Source: Bryobacterales bacterium
Lineage (GTDB): Bacteria; Acidobacteriota; Terriglobia; Bryobacterales; UBA6623
Assembly (NCBI GenBank): GCA_026713545.1
Contig: JAPOOG010000115.1
Coordinates: 1-64,000, forward strand
Length of the DNA stretch: 64,000 nt
Direction of reading: 5' to 3'
Shown in pieces: positions 17,172 to 25,941 of this stretch. The notes below the pieces were generated by a model, which had not been told where the DNA came from, ran no database searches, and worked only from the letters and a program-made list of their open reading frames with translations. Position 1 is the first letter of the stretch; each line of letters begins with the position of its first letter. Both the position numbers and the translations under genes were made by a program.

Positions 17172-18437
17172 ATGACCATCCTTCTCGTGGTGGCGGCGCT
17201 GACCGTCATTATCTCGGGCATGTGTTCCCTGTTCGAGTCGACGCTCTATTCGACGCGCATGGCCGCGCTCGAGTCGGCACGAACAGTCGGGAAGCACCGC
17301 CGACTTGCGACGCGATTCATCGACATGAAGAAGGACATCGCGAGGCCGACTTCCGCCATCCTCATCCTCAACACGGTCGCCAACACCGCGGGGGCCACAA
17401 TCGCGGGCATGTATGCCACTACCGTACTCGGGACCGCATGGGTTCCTGCCTTCTCGGCGTTGCTGACAGTCGCGATCCTGTTTCTCGGCGAGATCCTGCC
17501 CAAGACCTACGGCGCCGTACATTGGAAAAGCGTTTGGCACCTTGTCGTGTGGCCGGTGACGCTGATGCAGCAGGGGCTTTACCCCTTCATCAAGGTGACA
17601 CAAGGTTTCGCGAAACTCTTCACCGTGAGGACATCGCCCCCCTCCGTGACCGAGGCCGAAATCCAGGCCATGATCCAGGTAGGCGGCAGGTCCGGCGAGA
17701 TCACACCTGCTGAACTGCAACTTCTGAGCGCCGTGTTCCATTTCGACGAGCTCGTCGTGCGGCAAATCATGGTGCCGCGCCGCGAGGTAGTCATCTTCGA
17801 CCGCACATGGCAACTATCTCGTTGCATCGAAACAGCCCAGCGGACGAAACACACGCGTTATCCGTTGTGCGAGGGCAACCTCGACGACGCTCTCGGCCTA
17901 GTGCACATCAAGGATCTACTAGGAGTTCCCCAGGACCAACCGTTCCAAGTCGAAAGCGTCGTGCGGCCACTGCGAACCGTCCCGGAATCCATGCCCATCA
18001 GCCGCCTGCTGCGGCAGATGCAGAGCACCCACCAGCACATGGCCACCGTGATTGATGAGTTCGGAACCGCAGTAGGGATCGTCACTCTAGAAAACGTGCT
18101 GGAACAGATCGTCGGCGCCGTGCAGGATGAGTTCGACACTGAAATGCCCGAGATTGTCCCTGAGGGCGAAGGGCGCTATCTCGTTGCGGGTCAATTGCCC
18201 ATCGAGCGCATCAACCGCGAGCTCAAGCTCGAATTTGACGACTCCGAGGCCGATACGGTATCGGGGCTGCTCGTCAGTAAATTGGGACGCCTACTCAAGG
18301 TCGGAGATGCTGTCAAATTGGAGGGGGCCGATGCGGAAGTCGTCGAAGTGCAAGCAGGCCGTGCAACCCATGTCCGCCTTCAACCACGCACTGCATCGGA
18401 AAGCGATCCGGAAGACGAGTTGGACGACATGCGATAA
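17172..18437 (+). CDS. CorC/HlyC (CNNM-like) membrane transporter with CBS pair
   Basis: About 421 residues. N-terminal DUF21 membrane domain (about 1-175) with the characteristic small-residue helix and LFLGEILPKTYGA motif; a CBS domain pair (about 190-325: VRQIMVPRREVVIFDR, YPLCEGNLDDALGLVHIKDLL, MATVIDEFGTAVGIVTLENVLEQIVG); C-terminal CorC_HlyC domain (340-410). The family exports or exchanges Mg2+ and other divalent ions at the inner membrane; CBS domains bind adenine nucleotides. AAGGAG lies 9 bases before the ATG. It follows the potassium-channel gene by 78 bases on the same strand, so the two may form an ion-transport operon. Confidence 0.9.
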   Translation: MTILLVVAALTVIISGMCSLFESTLYSTRMAALESARTVGKHRRLATRFIDMKKDIARPTSAILILNTVANTAGATIAGMYATTVLGTAWVPAFSALLTVAILFLGEILPKTYGAVHWKSVWHLVVWPVTLMQQGLYPFIKVTQGFAKLFTVRTSPPSVTEAEIQAMIQVGGRSGEITPAELQLLSAVFHFDELVVRQIMVPRREVVIFDRTWQLSRCIETAQRTKHTRYPLCEGNLDDALGLVHIKDLLGVPQDQPFQVESVVRPLRTVPESMPISRLLRQMQSTHQHMATVIDEFGTAVGIVTLENVLEQIVGAVQDEFDTEMPEIVPEGEGRYLVAGQLPIERINRELKLEFDDSEADTVSGLLVSKLGRLLKVGDAVKLEGADAEVVEVQAGRATHVRLQPRTASESDPEDELDDMR

Positions 18438-18613
18438 GGCAAACCGCAACCTGCGCGCAAGATCAGCAGCCGTGTTCGGACAGCCTTTCCCGCGACGGCA
18501 TCATGACCTCCCTTCGGTAGCTGTCACTTTTTTGCAAGGCGACATCAGCCACCCACCAAGAGGCCCTGCATAAAAGAATGATGCTGACCAGGACGCATAC
18601 GGGCTCGTGAGGT

Positions 18614-19264
18614 TTACGTTGCGGTCGTGACGGGCGTCCGAATCGCCTCATACGCCGCCTCTTCGAGGCCATCGAGATTGTCACTGAAAAAATGATCTCT
18701 TGACTCGATCCAGTTGATCCGCTTGGGTTCCGACGCAACGGCAAAGACACTCTCCATCGCATCTCTTGGTCCATACTCGTCGTTCGTGCTGTGCAAGAAG
18801 ATCTGCGCGCAGCCGCATCGAGCCAGATGGGTCCAATCGTGTTTGAAGACCGGCGTGCCCACGGCCACGATCCGCTCGATCCGAGAATCGCGGCATGCCA
18901 GCCGCAACGCCACCCTCGCTCCAAAAGAGAATCCGGCGACTAGCAACGGCAACCCGGGGTATTGGTCATTCATGTAAGCCAATGCCGCACGCAGGTCGTC
19001 CTGTTCTCCTTCGCCTTCGTCGTAGGAGCCAGTGCTTTGTCCGACGCCCCGAAAGTTGAATCGCAGCACCGCCGAATGAGCCCGCCGGCCTGCCCGCGCC
19101 AATCGGAAGACCACTTTGTTGTGGAGCGTACCGCCGTACAGCGGATGGGGATGGCACACGACGACCGCCCGATCAAGGCGTGCGCCTTCGTCCGGCTCCT
19201 CGTGGAGCGACTCCAGACGACCCGCGGGTCCCTGGATGAACCTGGATTTCACCACTCGCGCCAT
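18614..19264 (-). CDS. Alpha/beta hydrolase, dienelactone hydrolase-like
   Basis: About 216 residues. HPHPLYGGT near the oxyanion strand (about 38-46), FRGVGQSTGSYDEGEGE, the nucleophile elbow GFSFGA (Ser about 114), and a late His in SRDHFFS likely completing the triad. This matches the short KANL3/Tex30-like or serine-hydrolase YsgA-like group. Cytoplasmic; substrate unknown. It follows yajQ by 22 bases on the same strand. The 18438-18613 gap downstream holds nothing recognisable. Confidence 0.85.
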   Translation of the reverse strand: MARVVKSRFIQGPAGRLESLHEEPDEGARLDRAVVVCHPHPLYGGTLHNKVVFRLARAGRRAHSAVLRFNFRGVGQSTGSYDEGEGEQDDLRAALAYMNDQYPGLPLLVAGFSFGARVALRLACRDSRIERIVAVGTPVFKHDWTHLARCGCAQIFLHSTNDEYGPRDAMESVFAVASEPKRINWIESRDHFFSDNLDGLEEAAYEAIRTPVTTAT

Positions 19265-19286
19265 ACGGATTCCTTCCAGAAGAATT

Positions 19287-19787
19287 CTAGTTGCTGCGGT
19301 AATTCGTGAACTGCATGTCGATGCCGAGGTCTTTCTCCTTCAGCATCGCCATGACAGCTTGCAAGTCGTCCCGCTTCTTGCCGCTCACCCGCACCTGATC
19401 TGCCTGAATCGAGGACTGCACTTTGCGCTTCTGCTGCTTGATCAGCTTGACAATCTCTCGCGCCTTCTCGATCGGGATGCCCTGCTGCATGGCGATTTCC
19501 TGCAGCACCGTCGAGCCGGCCGCTTCCCGGACCGGCCCGTACTTCAGAGCCTTGAGAGGAACATCCCGGCGAACGAGCTTCTGTTCCAACACGTCGAGAA
19601 CCTGCTTGAGCGAAAAATCATCTTCACTACGGACGACGATCCTACTGGCCGCCCGATCTACTGCAATCGTGCTCCTGATCTTCTTCAAATCGTAACGATT
19701 CCGTACTTCCTTCATGGCCTGATTGACGGCGTTGCTGACCTCCTCGACATCGATACGGCAAACAATATCGAAGCTGTTCATTGCCAT
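19287..19787 (-). CDS. yajQ: YajQ family nucleotide (c-di-GMP)-binding protein
   Basis: About 166 residues from the ATG at 19787. The family begins with a short MASFDIV-like start, here MAMNSFDIVCRID, so the upstream ATG at 19805 is less likely. Conserved blocks: FDIVCRIDVEEVSNAVNQAMKE, RYDLKK, LEQKLVRRDVPLKAL and GIPIEKAREIVKLIK. Members bind cyclic di-GMP or nucleic acid; cytoplasmic. Full length for the family (about 160-165). Confidence 0.92.
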   Translation of the reverse strand: MAMNSFDIVCRIDVEEVSNAVNQAMKEVRNRYDLKKIRSTIAVDRAASRIVVRSEDDFSLKQVLDVLEQKLVRRDVPLKALKYGPVREAAGSTVLQEIAMQQGIPIEKAREIVKLIKQQKRKVQSSIQADQVRVSGKKRDDLQAVMAMLKEKDLGIDMQFTNYRSN

Positions 19788-19898
19788 CGCTCTGGCCTGA
19801 AACATCCTCTTTCTTGATCAAGCGGCGTTGACACCCATCCGGATGTTTCTTGCTTGAATGATCCGCACGCGGGCGGAGGAAAAACTAGCCTGCGAATG

Positions 19899-20552
19899 TC
19901 ATCCCTTTCGTATTGTTCGGAGGACCCGCTCGGTGATCCGATCGACCAAAGCCGGCATGGCGACCTCCATCACTTCCGCCACTGCGGAATGAACGCGGTC
20001 ACGCAGCTCACGCTCAGAGCGAGGTTCCGACAGCACTTGCTCGACGACCTCAGCAAACGGATCGGCAGTCTGGTGATCAGAAGACCGGGCTTCCAAATCT
20101 CCTGACGCAGGCTCAGTGATTCCGGCTGTGCCCAAGCTCTCCGATCCGGGTTTCTGCTTTAGGGGCTGAGCAGCACCGTTGTTCTCAAGCAACGAGGAAA
20201 CGGTTTCGATGAGGGCCTTCGCGTCCAAGGGCTTTTGCAACATGCCATCCGTGCCAACTTCCGCAGCGAGACGTTCATCGAATCGTTCCAGGGGAGGATG
20301 CAACAACACTACTTTCACGTTCCCGAACTCGGGTTGCGACCGCACGAATCCGCAAAGTTCGTAGCCGCTCGCGCCGGGCATTTCCGTGTCCGCCAACACA
20401 AGGTCCGGCCGGTGAGAGTTGAGCCAGGCAACCGCCTCGCCGCCGCTCTCGACCGTAACGACCTGATGACCTTCTTCCACCAAGATCTCACTTCCCATAC
20501 GGCGCGCATGGGGATTGTCGTCAGCCAACAGGATCGTGCTCACGAAACACAC
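19899..20552 (-). CDS. Single receiver-domain response regulator with helical C-terminal extension
   Basis: About 217 residues. The CheY-like receiver (1-120) has the acidic pair D11/D12, phospho-acceptor D55 (LVLADTEMPG) and K107 (GMLQKP). The usual Thr/Ser switch after strand 4 is replaced (VVLLHPP, about 82-87), which would alter output signalling. After a Pro/Glu-rich linker the C-terminal 60 residues form amphipathic helices (FAEVVEQVLSEP..., VAEVMEVAMPALVDRITERVLRTIRKG) resembling the tail found in some deltaproteobacterial/acidobacterial receiver proteins, possibly an interaction or dimerisation segment. No DNA-binding domain; no kinase gene nearby. Confidence 0.85.
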   Translation of the reverse strand: MCFVSTILLADDNPHARRMGSEILVEEGHQVVTVESGGEAVAWLNSHRPDLVLADTEMPGASGYELCGFVRSQPEFGNVKVVLLHPPLERFDERLAAEVGTDGMLQKPLDAKALIETVSSLLENNGAAQPLKQKPGSESLGTAGITEPASGDLEARSSDHQTADPFAEVVEQVLSEPRSERELRDRVHSAVAEVMEVAMPALVDRITERVLRTIRKG

Positions 20553-20565
20553 TCACAGCGACCGG

Positions 20566-20745
20566 CCTGCATTTCTCACCAACTTACGTCCGGAGCACGC
20601 AACAAGACCACCGTGACTTCGTTGCGCTTGCTTACCGTGCCCGATGTACAGTCCAAATACACCTGCGAGCCAAGCGAGCGGCGTGCGCGCCTCGCCCTGA
20701 CGGCCACTCGAGCACTTCGACTCGCCACTCGGTAAAAAAAGCAGG
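20566..20745. repeat. Family A element
   Basis: Left end CCTGCATTTCTCACC (20566-20580), right end GGTAAAAAAAGCAGG (20731-20745), with the CGCCTCGCCCTGACGGCC module inside. It fills most of the gap between the receiver gene and bamD. No gene or terminator was recognised in the remaining bases to 20858. Confidence 0.75.
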
Positions 20746-20858
20746 TCAGCAGATGAAACCCCAAACCCGCAGCGCAAATCTCGGAGTCGATATCCAGAAC
20801 CTTGTCCGCAGCCCATTCCATCGGCGACACCGGCTCGCCAAGGCGGCCCGGATGACGC

Positions 20859-21977
20859 TCACTGTTCCTGCTGATCGGACTCCTGTTCGTCTTCCGACTC
20901 GTTCTGTTGAACCCCCCGGCGAGCGTCGGGCTCGGTGTCCAGCTTGCTTTCTCCCGAGATGGTCTCGACGGTGACGCCCGCGGTTGCATCCGCCTCGACG
21001 CGGGTTTCGCCCACTCCCATCGGCGTCGTCGGCATCAGAGCCGTCATCACCGGGTCACCTACCTTGGCGGCATTACGGACGTTCGGGCCGGTTCCAAAAA
21101 ATCCAAACATCTTGCCGTAGAAGCTCCGCTTCGTGCGGTGATCCAAGTTGTACTTCATCAACTCGAAGCGCGCAGGGTCCGCCTCGGGCACCGGCCGATT
21201 CATCGCCACCAACTCCTGTTTCGCGCGATCGAGGAATTCGCTCAGGGGGTAGTCCCGCACCAGCCGGGACAGAGCGTCAGCCCTTTGCTCCTCGTACTCG
21301 TCGCCCATCTTCAGGTACGTATCGGAGAGCGTCCATAGCGCTTCGTCGCTGCGGCTAAACAACGGATAGTGGTCAGCCACAGCCTGCAGGCGATTCGCGC
21401 CGGCGCGGTAGCTGCCCTTGAAGGAATAGAACGCGCCGACCCGAAACTCGCCGTCCGCCAACACTTCCTGAACCTCACGCAACATCTGCCGCGTCGCATC
21501 GGCATGGCGGCTGTCGGGGTATTGCATCAGCATCTGCCGGCATTCCTGCTCCGCTTTGACCACATGCGTCTGGTCGCGGTCGGCGCTGTGCATTTGGTCG
21601 TAGTGGATCTTGCAGATCTTCATCTGCGACTCCGCCGACTCTTCCATGGTCGGGAAGAACGTCATGAAGTCTTTGTATTCCGCTTCCGCTTGGGCCAAGG
21701 CGTGGCGAGTCCCCTCGCGATACCAACTGTCGGCAATGGCCAGCTTGGCTTTGGCGATGTACTCGCTGTCGGGATAAGTATTGATCAATGTATTGAGCGT
21801 CAGACGCGTCAACTCGTAGCGCCGCCTCTCGAGATCGTTGACGGCTTTATCGAAAAGGATCTTGTCCGGCTGCTGGGAGTTCGTGGCGATCGGATTCTCG
21901 TAGGCTTTGCGGCCGCACCCTACCAGAAGGCTCACAGCCATCCCGCAAACAGCAATGATCAGCAAGTTTCGCTTCAT
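20859..21977 (-). CDS. bamD: Outer-membrane assembly lipoprotein BamD
   Basis: About 372 residues. Lipoprotein signal with lipobox LVGC (Cys21), then TPR-type repeats typical of BamD/YfiO (FDKAVNDLERRRYELTRLTLNTLINTYPDSEYIAKAKLAIADSWY; EAEYKDFMTFFPTMEESAESQMKICKIHY; MQYPDSRHADATRQ; ADALSRLVRDYPLSEFLDRAK). It should act with BamA on the periplasmic face of the outer membrane. The C-terminal 100 residues are an extension ending in an acidic, Gln-rich tail not present in proteobacterial BamD (about 245 residues). It is 18 bases downstream of rpe on the same strand. Confidence 0.9.
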   Translation of the reverse strand: MKRNLLIIAVCGMAVSLLVGCGRKAYENPIATNSQQPDKILFDKAVNDLERRRYELTRLTLNTLINTYPDSEYIAKAKLAIADSWYREGTRHALAQAEAEYKDFMTFFPTMEESAESQMKICKIHYDQMHSADRDQTHVVKAEQECRQMLMQYPDSRHADATRQMLREVQEVLADGEFRVGAFYSFKGSYRAGANRLQAVADHYPLFSRSDEALWTLSDTYLKMGDEYEEQRADALSRLVRDYPLSEFLDRAKQELVAMNRPVPEADPARFELMKYNLDHRTKRSFYGKMFGFFGTGPNVRNAAKVGDPVMTALMPTTPMGVGETRVEADATAGVTVETISGESKLDTEPDARRGVQQNESEDEQESDQQEQ

Positions 21978-21995
21978 GTCTTCACCTATCCAACC

Positions 21996-22679
21996 CTATG
22001 TGTTCCAAGCTCGGAGAAGCGCCTGCTCCTCTACCTTACGGCGCAATCCGAAGACAGCCTCAGCCGGATCGTCCCGACCGAAAATACTCGATCCAGCCAC
22101 GATGATATCGCATCCGGCGCTTGCAATCTCGCCGACATTGTCTTCAGAGACACCGCCGTCAATCTCAATCCGATAAGAAAGCCGCCGCTCACGCCTCAGC
22201 CGATCCAATTCCCGGATCTTGTCAAGCGCATAGTCGATGAACTTCTGGCCGCCAAACCCGGGATTGACGCTCATGACCAACACGAAGTCCACCGCCGCTA
22301 GTATTGTCGATAGCGTGTGCACCGGCGTCGCCGGATTCAGCACGACGCCCGCAGCCGCGCCATTATCCTTGATGAGCTGAATCGTTCGGTCCAGGTGAGG
22401 GCACGCTTCCTGATGAACCGAAATCATCTGCGCGCCCGACACCGCGAACTCCGATATATACAAATCCGGATTCTCGACCATCAAATGGCAGTCCAGCAAG
22501 AGATCGGTCGCCTTTCGCAGCGAGCGAACGACCGGTGGGCCGATGGTGATGTTGGGCACAAAATGCCCGTCCATCACATCCACGTGGATCATCGAAACGC
22601 CGGCCCGCTCGACCGCTTTCACATCGCGGCCCAAGTGGGCAAAATCCGCAGCCAGAATCGAAGGAGCGATCTCAACCAT
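21996..22679 (-). CDS. rpe: Ribulose-phosphate 3-epimerase
   Basis: About 227 residues, normal length. TIM-barrel motifs are complete: SILAADFAHL (2nd strand region), IHVDVMDGHFVPNIT, DCHLMVENP, NPGFGGQKFI and EIDGGV, containing the metal-binding His/Asp residues. Interconverts ribulose 5-phosphate and xylulose 5-phosphate in the pentose phosphate pathway; cytoplasmic. Order rsmB-rpe-bamD on the minus strand, with a family A repeat between rsmB and rpe. Confidence 0.97.
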   Translation of the reverse strand: MVEIAPSILAADFAHLGRDVKAVERAGVSMIHVDVMDGHFVPNITIGPPVVRSLRKATDLLLDCHLMVENPDLYISEFAVSGAQMISVHQEACPHLDRTIQLIKDNGAAAGVVLNPATPVHTLSTILAAVDFVLVMSVNPGFGGQKFIDYALDKIRELDRLRRERRLSYRIEIDGGVSEDNVGEIASAGCDIIVAGSSIFGRDDPAEAVFGLRRKVEEQALLRAWNT

Positions 22680-22695
22680 GGTGTGCCGAGGCTAG

Positions 22696-22872
22696 CCTGC
22701 CTTTCTCACCGCTTGACGGCCGCAGCACGCGATAAAGACCGCCATGACTTCGTTGCACTCGCTTACCGCACTCAATGCACTTTCGAGCACACCTGCGCGC
22801 GACAAGCGGCGTGCGCCTCGTCCTGACGGCCCTCTCACGCCCTTCGCCTCCCCACGCGGGGAAAAACGCAGG
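22696..22872. repeat. Family A element between rpe and rsmB
   Basis: Left end CCTGCCTTTCTCACC (22696-22710), GACGGCCGCAGCACGCG, then the CCTCGTCCTGACGGCCCTC module and right end GAAAAACGCAGG (22861-22872). Similar in layout and length to the copy at 20566. Confidence 0.78.
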
Positions 22873-22938
22873 CCAAGGTGAGGCGACCAGGAGGATAACT
22901 GATTCTCATTTTATCGCGAAGCTGTGCGTTCCTGCGGC

Positions 22939-24192
22939 TCACAAATCACGCCGCCGCACGAACCGACAGGCGAAGAATCCGTCTCCCGGGTGGCGACCGG
23001 GCACTCTTTCCAGATACGCATCGACCAGAAATTCGGTTCTCTCATGAAGCACCGCTTGGACGACTCCCTGATTCTCCTCCGGCTCCAGAGAGCAAGAGGA
23101 GTAGACCAAGACTCCCGAGAATTCCAATGAGTCAAGCGCGCAGTTCAGAATGCTCTTCTGCTTCACCGCGAGGTCCTTCAGGTCCTGCGGTATCAAACGC
23201 CACTTGATTTCAGGGTTACGGGCCAGGGTTCCGGTTCCGGAACACGGCACATCCACGAGAATACGATCAAACTTCGTTCGGAAAGGAAGTGGGGCGGTGG
23301 CATCAAGAGCTACCTTCTTTACGGGAGTGGCCGCCAGTTGCCCGAGAATGCGAAGGCGGTGAAGGTGGCGGTCGGCCGCGACAGCTCTCGAACTCGTGCC
23401 GATTGTCTCCAACGCTTGCGCAGTTTTGCCCCCAGGCGCCGCGCAAAGGTCGAGAAACCGGTGCTCCCGAGACAGATTGAGCAGGGGAACGATCATTTGC
23501 GAACTCAGATCCTGGATGCGGACTCGCCCGTCGCGCCAGCACGCCGTCAACATCGGTTTGCCTCTTACGAGCAGGCGCGCGTGAACCAGTTCCGTCGCTT
23601 CCGTCTCAACGCCTTCCTCACCCAGTTGCTCCAGCGTCTCCTCCAGCGGATATTGCGTGTTCAACCGAAGATACGTGCGTGGCGGCGTCTGGTTCGCCTT
23701 GAGGATGCCCACAACCGTCTCTCTATCGAAACATTCAGTCCATCGATCCAGGAGCCATTGCGGATGAGCCCGTTCCAGCTCGACCTTCTCCTCAGCGCGC
23801 TGAGGCAAGGCTCGCAGAACGGCGTTCACAAACCCGGCAGCGGACCGCTTCCCGGATCTCTTGACCAGATCCACGCTCTCCGAAACGGCTGCCCGATCCG
23901 GGATCCGGTCCAGATAGCGCATCTGATAGCAACCCATGCGCAGAGCGATTCGAACCTCTCGATCCAGTCCTCCGACCGGCCTCCGAGCCACATCCGCCAG
24001 CATTGCGTCGATTGTGCCCTGCCATCGCAGACACCCCAGGGTGATCTCTTGAGCAAGCGCCCGGTCGCGTTCCGACATCGCAGCAAACAGGGATCCGGCG
24101 TGGATCGTATCGGACGCAAAGGCATCCTCCGCCTCTACGCGGAGGAGAGTTTGGAAGGCGCCGCAGCGCGCCGGTGACACCCGGTCCGGCAC
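22939..24192 (-). CDS. rsmB: 16S rRNA (cytosine(967)-C(5))-methyltransferase RsmB
   Basis: About 417 residues. N-terminal NusB-like RNA-binding domain (RDRALAQEITLGCLRWQGTIDAML..., about 40-130) and C-terminal NOL1/NOP2/sun methyltransferase domain: FLDLCAAPGGKTAQALE (SAM motif), FDRILVDVPCSGTGTLARNPEIKW (catalytic-loop Cys) and VYSSCSLEPEEN (nucleophile Cys). Methylates C967 of 16S rRNA in the cytoplasm. First gene of the minus-strand group leading to rpe and bamD. Confidence 0.95.
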   Translation of the reverse strand: MPDRVSPARCGAFQTLLRVEAEDAFASDTIHAGSLFAAMSERDRALAQEITLGCLRWQGTIDAMLADVARRPVGGLDREVRIALRMGCYQMRYLDRIPDRAAVSESVDLVKRSGKRSAAGFVNAVLRALPQRAEEKVELERAHPQWLLDRWTECFDRETVVGILKANQTPPRTYLRLNTQYPLEETLEQLGEEGVETEATELVHARLLVRGKPMLTACWRDGRVRIQDLSSQMIVPLLNLSREHRFLDLCAAPGGKTAQALETIGTSSRAVAADRHLHRLRILGQLAATPVKKVALDATAPLPFRTKFDRILVDVPCSGTGTLARNPEIKWRLIPQDLKDLAVKQKSILNCALDSLEFSGVLVYSSCSLEPEENQGVVQAVLHERTEFLVDAYLERVPGRHPGDGFFACRFVRRRDL

Positions 24193-24269
24193 CGACTCAC
24201 GATAGCAATTCCGCCGCTTTCTCCAATGAACTCAAGGATGACGACGGTTCCGGAGATCCAAGGGCCGCA

Positions 24270-24278
24270 TGTTATAAT
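24270..24278 (+). promoter_or_regulatory. Extended -10 promoter (TGTTATAAT) of the RsbW/STAS/mla operon
   Basis: TGT followed by consensus TATAAT, 51 bases before the first start codon at 24330. The TG extension compensates for the lack of a clear -35. It would drive the kinase, STAS and mlaEFD genes. Confidence 0.65.
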
Positions 24279-24329
24279 TTCGCCTAACACGCGCATCCCT
24301 GGCGTCCCCGCTAGCTCCCGACGAACTGA

Positions 24330-24746
24330 ATGGCCGCCGAGGTCGAGATCACAGTCGCCAGCCATCCGCGCTGGCTTAGCCTGATCCGACGCGTCGTTAC
24401 GGAATACGCCGAGCTGAAGGGTCTGGATGCACAATCGGCGCGCGAAGTAGTTTTGGCGGTCGACGAAGCGACCGCCAACGTCATCAAGCACACTTACCAA
24501 GGGGAGTGCAAGCAACGCCTCACCGTTTCCGCCCTGTACAACGAAGATACTATCGAGGTGGAAATCCACGACAACGGCGAACCGTTCATCCCCATGAGCC
24601 AGCCGCTCCCTCCCCCCGACGAGTTGCGTGCGGGCGGACGCGGCATGTTTCTGATGCAGACGGTTATGGACGAAATCGAATATGAACGCCGGGACGGCAA
24701 GAACTGCATGCGTATGAGGAAACGAATCAAGGCGCATGCCAAGTGA
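24330..24746 (+). CDS. RsbW-like anti-sigma factor / serine-protein kinase
   Basis: About 138 residues: a lone GHKL ATPase domain. The N box is VVLAVDEATANVIKH (E46, N50), the G1 box IHDNGEPF (about 79-86), the G2 region GRGMFLMQTVMDEIEY. Such proteins bind a sigma factor or partner and phosphorylate a STAS antagonist on serine. The STAS protein encoded 9 bases downstream is the obvious substrate. No sigma-factor gene lies nearby, so the controlled target may be encoded elsewhere or may be the downstream transporter (inference). Confidence 0.88.
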   Translation: MAAEVEITVASHPRWLSLIRRVVTEYAELKGLDAQSAREVVLAVDEATANVIKHTYQGECKQRLTVSALYNEDTIEVEIHDNGEPFIPMSQPLPPPDELRAGGRGMFLMQTVMDEIEYERRDGKNCMRMRKRIKAHAK

Positions 24747-24755
24747 ACTTGAGCC

Positions 24756-25082
24756 ATGGACTTGAACATAAAGCGTATCGGAACACGGTCAGTTGTGTAC
24801 GTGGAAGGAGACATCGACCTCTACTCTTCTCCTGAGCTGCGCGAGACGGTTTTGGATCTCTTCCGCAAGCGCCAACAGGAGCAGATCATCGTCAACCTAG
24901 CCGAAGTGTTCTATATCGACAGTTCCGGAATCGCCAGTCTGGTCGAGGGCTTGCAGGAGGCCAGAAAGCAGAACCGCCGTTTCGTCCTTGTCGGCTTGCG
25001 CGAGGGACCGCGTCACGTGCTCGAGTTGACTCGCCTGCTGAACGTCTTCGAGATCGCCGAAACGGAGGAAGCCGTAACCTGA
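24756..25082 (+). CDS. STAS-domain anti-sigma factor antagonist (RsbV/SpoIIAA-like)
   Basis: About 108 residues, a single STAS domain. The phosphorylation loop VFYIDSSGIASLVEG has D55-S56-S57-G58, the classical DSSG site modified by RsbW/SpoIIAB kinases. It sits between the kinase gene and mlaE. In E. coli the STAS protein MlaB binds MlaF and activates the lipid transporter, so this protein occupies the MlaB position but keeps the phosphorylatable serine of the partner-switch type. Confidence 0.9.
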   Translation: MDLNIKRIGTRSVVYVEGDIDLYSSPELRETVLDLFRKRQQEQIIVNLAEVFYIDSSGIASLVEGLQEARKQNRRFVLVGLREGPRHVLELTRLLNVFEIAETEEAVT

Positions 25083-25143
25083 ACGACCTTGCGGCGTACA
25101 GACACCGCCAATCAACGGACACCCCACCGGTTCGGTCACATTC

Positions 25144-25941
25144 ATGTCGCTCTTTGCATCCGTCGGCAGAGGCACTATCCAGCGGGCCGAGTATATCGGT
25201 GGGCTGACCATTCAGTTCTACCGCGGCGTCGCTGCTGCTTGGCGCGCCAACCCACTCACCGGCAGTCGACTCCGCTGGGCCAGCACGATTCAGAACATGG
25301 CGGTCGTCGGCGTCAATGCTCTTCCCGTCGTCTGCTTGATTGCCGCCTGCACAGGATTGATCATGGCCCTGCAGGGCGGCGCCGAACTGCGGCAGCTCGG
25401 CGCCGTACAGCTTGTGATCAATCTCGTTGCCGTAAGCATGACGCGGGAACTCGGTCCGCTGATCACTGCGATTGTCGTCGTAGGACGCTCCGGGTCGGCC
25501 TTCTCGGCCGAGATCGGAACCATGGTCGTCACCGAAGAAGTCGACGCGCTCCGCTCGATGGCGCTCGACCCCATCGAGTTCCTGCTGGTGCCCAAATACA
25601 TCGCGATGCTCCTCATGCTGCCGTGCCTGACCATCGCCGCCAATACGGCGGGTATCCTCGCCGGGGGAATCTACATCTATTTCACGCTCGATATGGGATT
25701 TGCCCTTTACATTCGAGCCATGTTGGAAGCGCTTTTGCTTCGTGATATCGTATCCGGACTCATCAAGAGCATTGCTTTCGGAACGATCATCGTACATGTC
25801 GGTTGCTACGAAGGCTTTCACGTCACGGGAGGACCCGTCGGCGTCGGCCGTTCGACCACAGCGGCCGTTGTGAAGTCGATCTTTCTGATCATCCTGGCCG
25901 ACCTTTTGTTTACGGCGTTCTTCTACTTCTTCTGGCAATGA
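25144..25941 (+). CDS. mlaE: ABC transporter permease MlaE
   Basis: About 265 residues with five to six membrane helices and the MlaE family blocks: FYRGVAAAWRANPLTGSRLRW, ALPVVCLIAACTGLIMALQGGAELRQLGA, TRELGPLITAIVVVGRSGSAFSAEIGTMVVTEEVDAL and KYIAMLLMLPCL. Inner-membrane permease of the MCE-type phospholipid transporter that moves lipids between inner and outer membranes. Its stop overlaps the mlaF start (ATGA at 25938-25941). Confidence 0.95.
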   Translation: MSLFASVGRGTIQRAEYIGGLTIQFYRGVAAAWRANPLTGSRLRWASTIQNMAVVGVNALPVVCLIAACTGLIMALQGGAELRQLGAVQLVINLVAVSMTRELGPLITAIVVVGRSGSAFSAEIGTMVVTEEVDALRSMALDPIEFLLVPKYIAMLLMLPCLTIAANTAGILAGGIYIYFTLDMGFALYIRAMLEALLLRDIVSGLIKSIAFGTIIVHVGCYEGFHVTGGPVGVGRSTTAAVVKSIFLIILADLLFTAFFYFFWQ

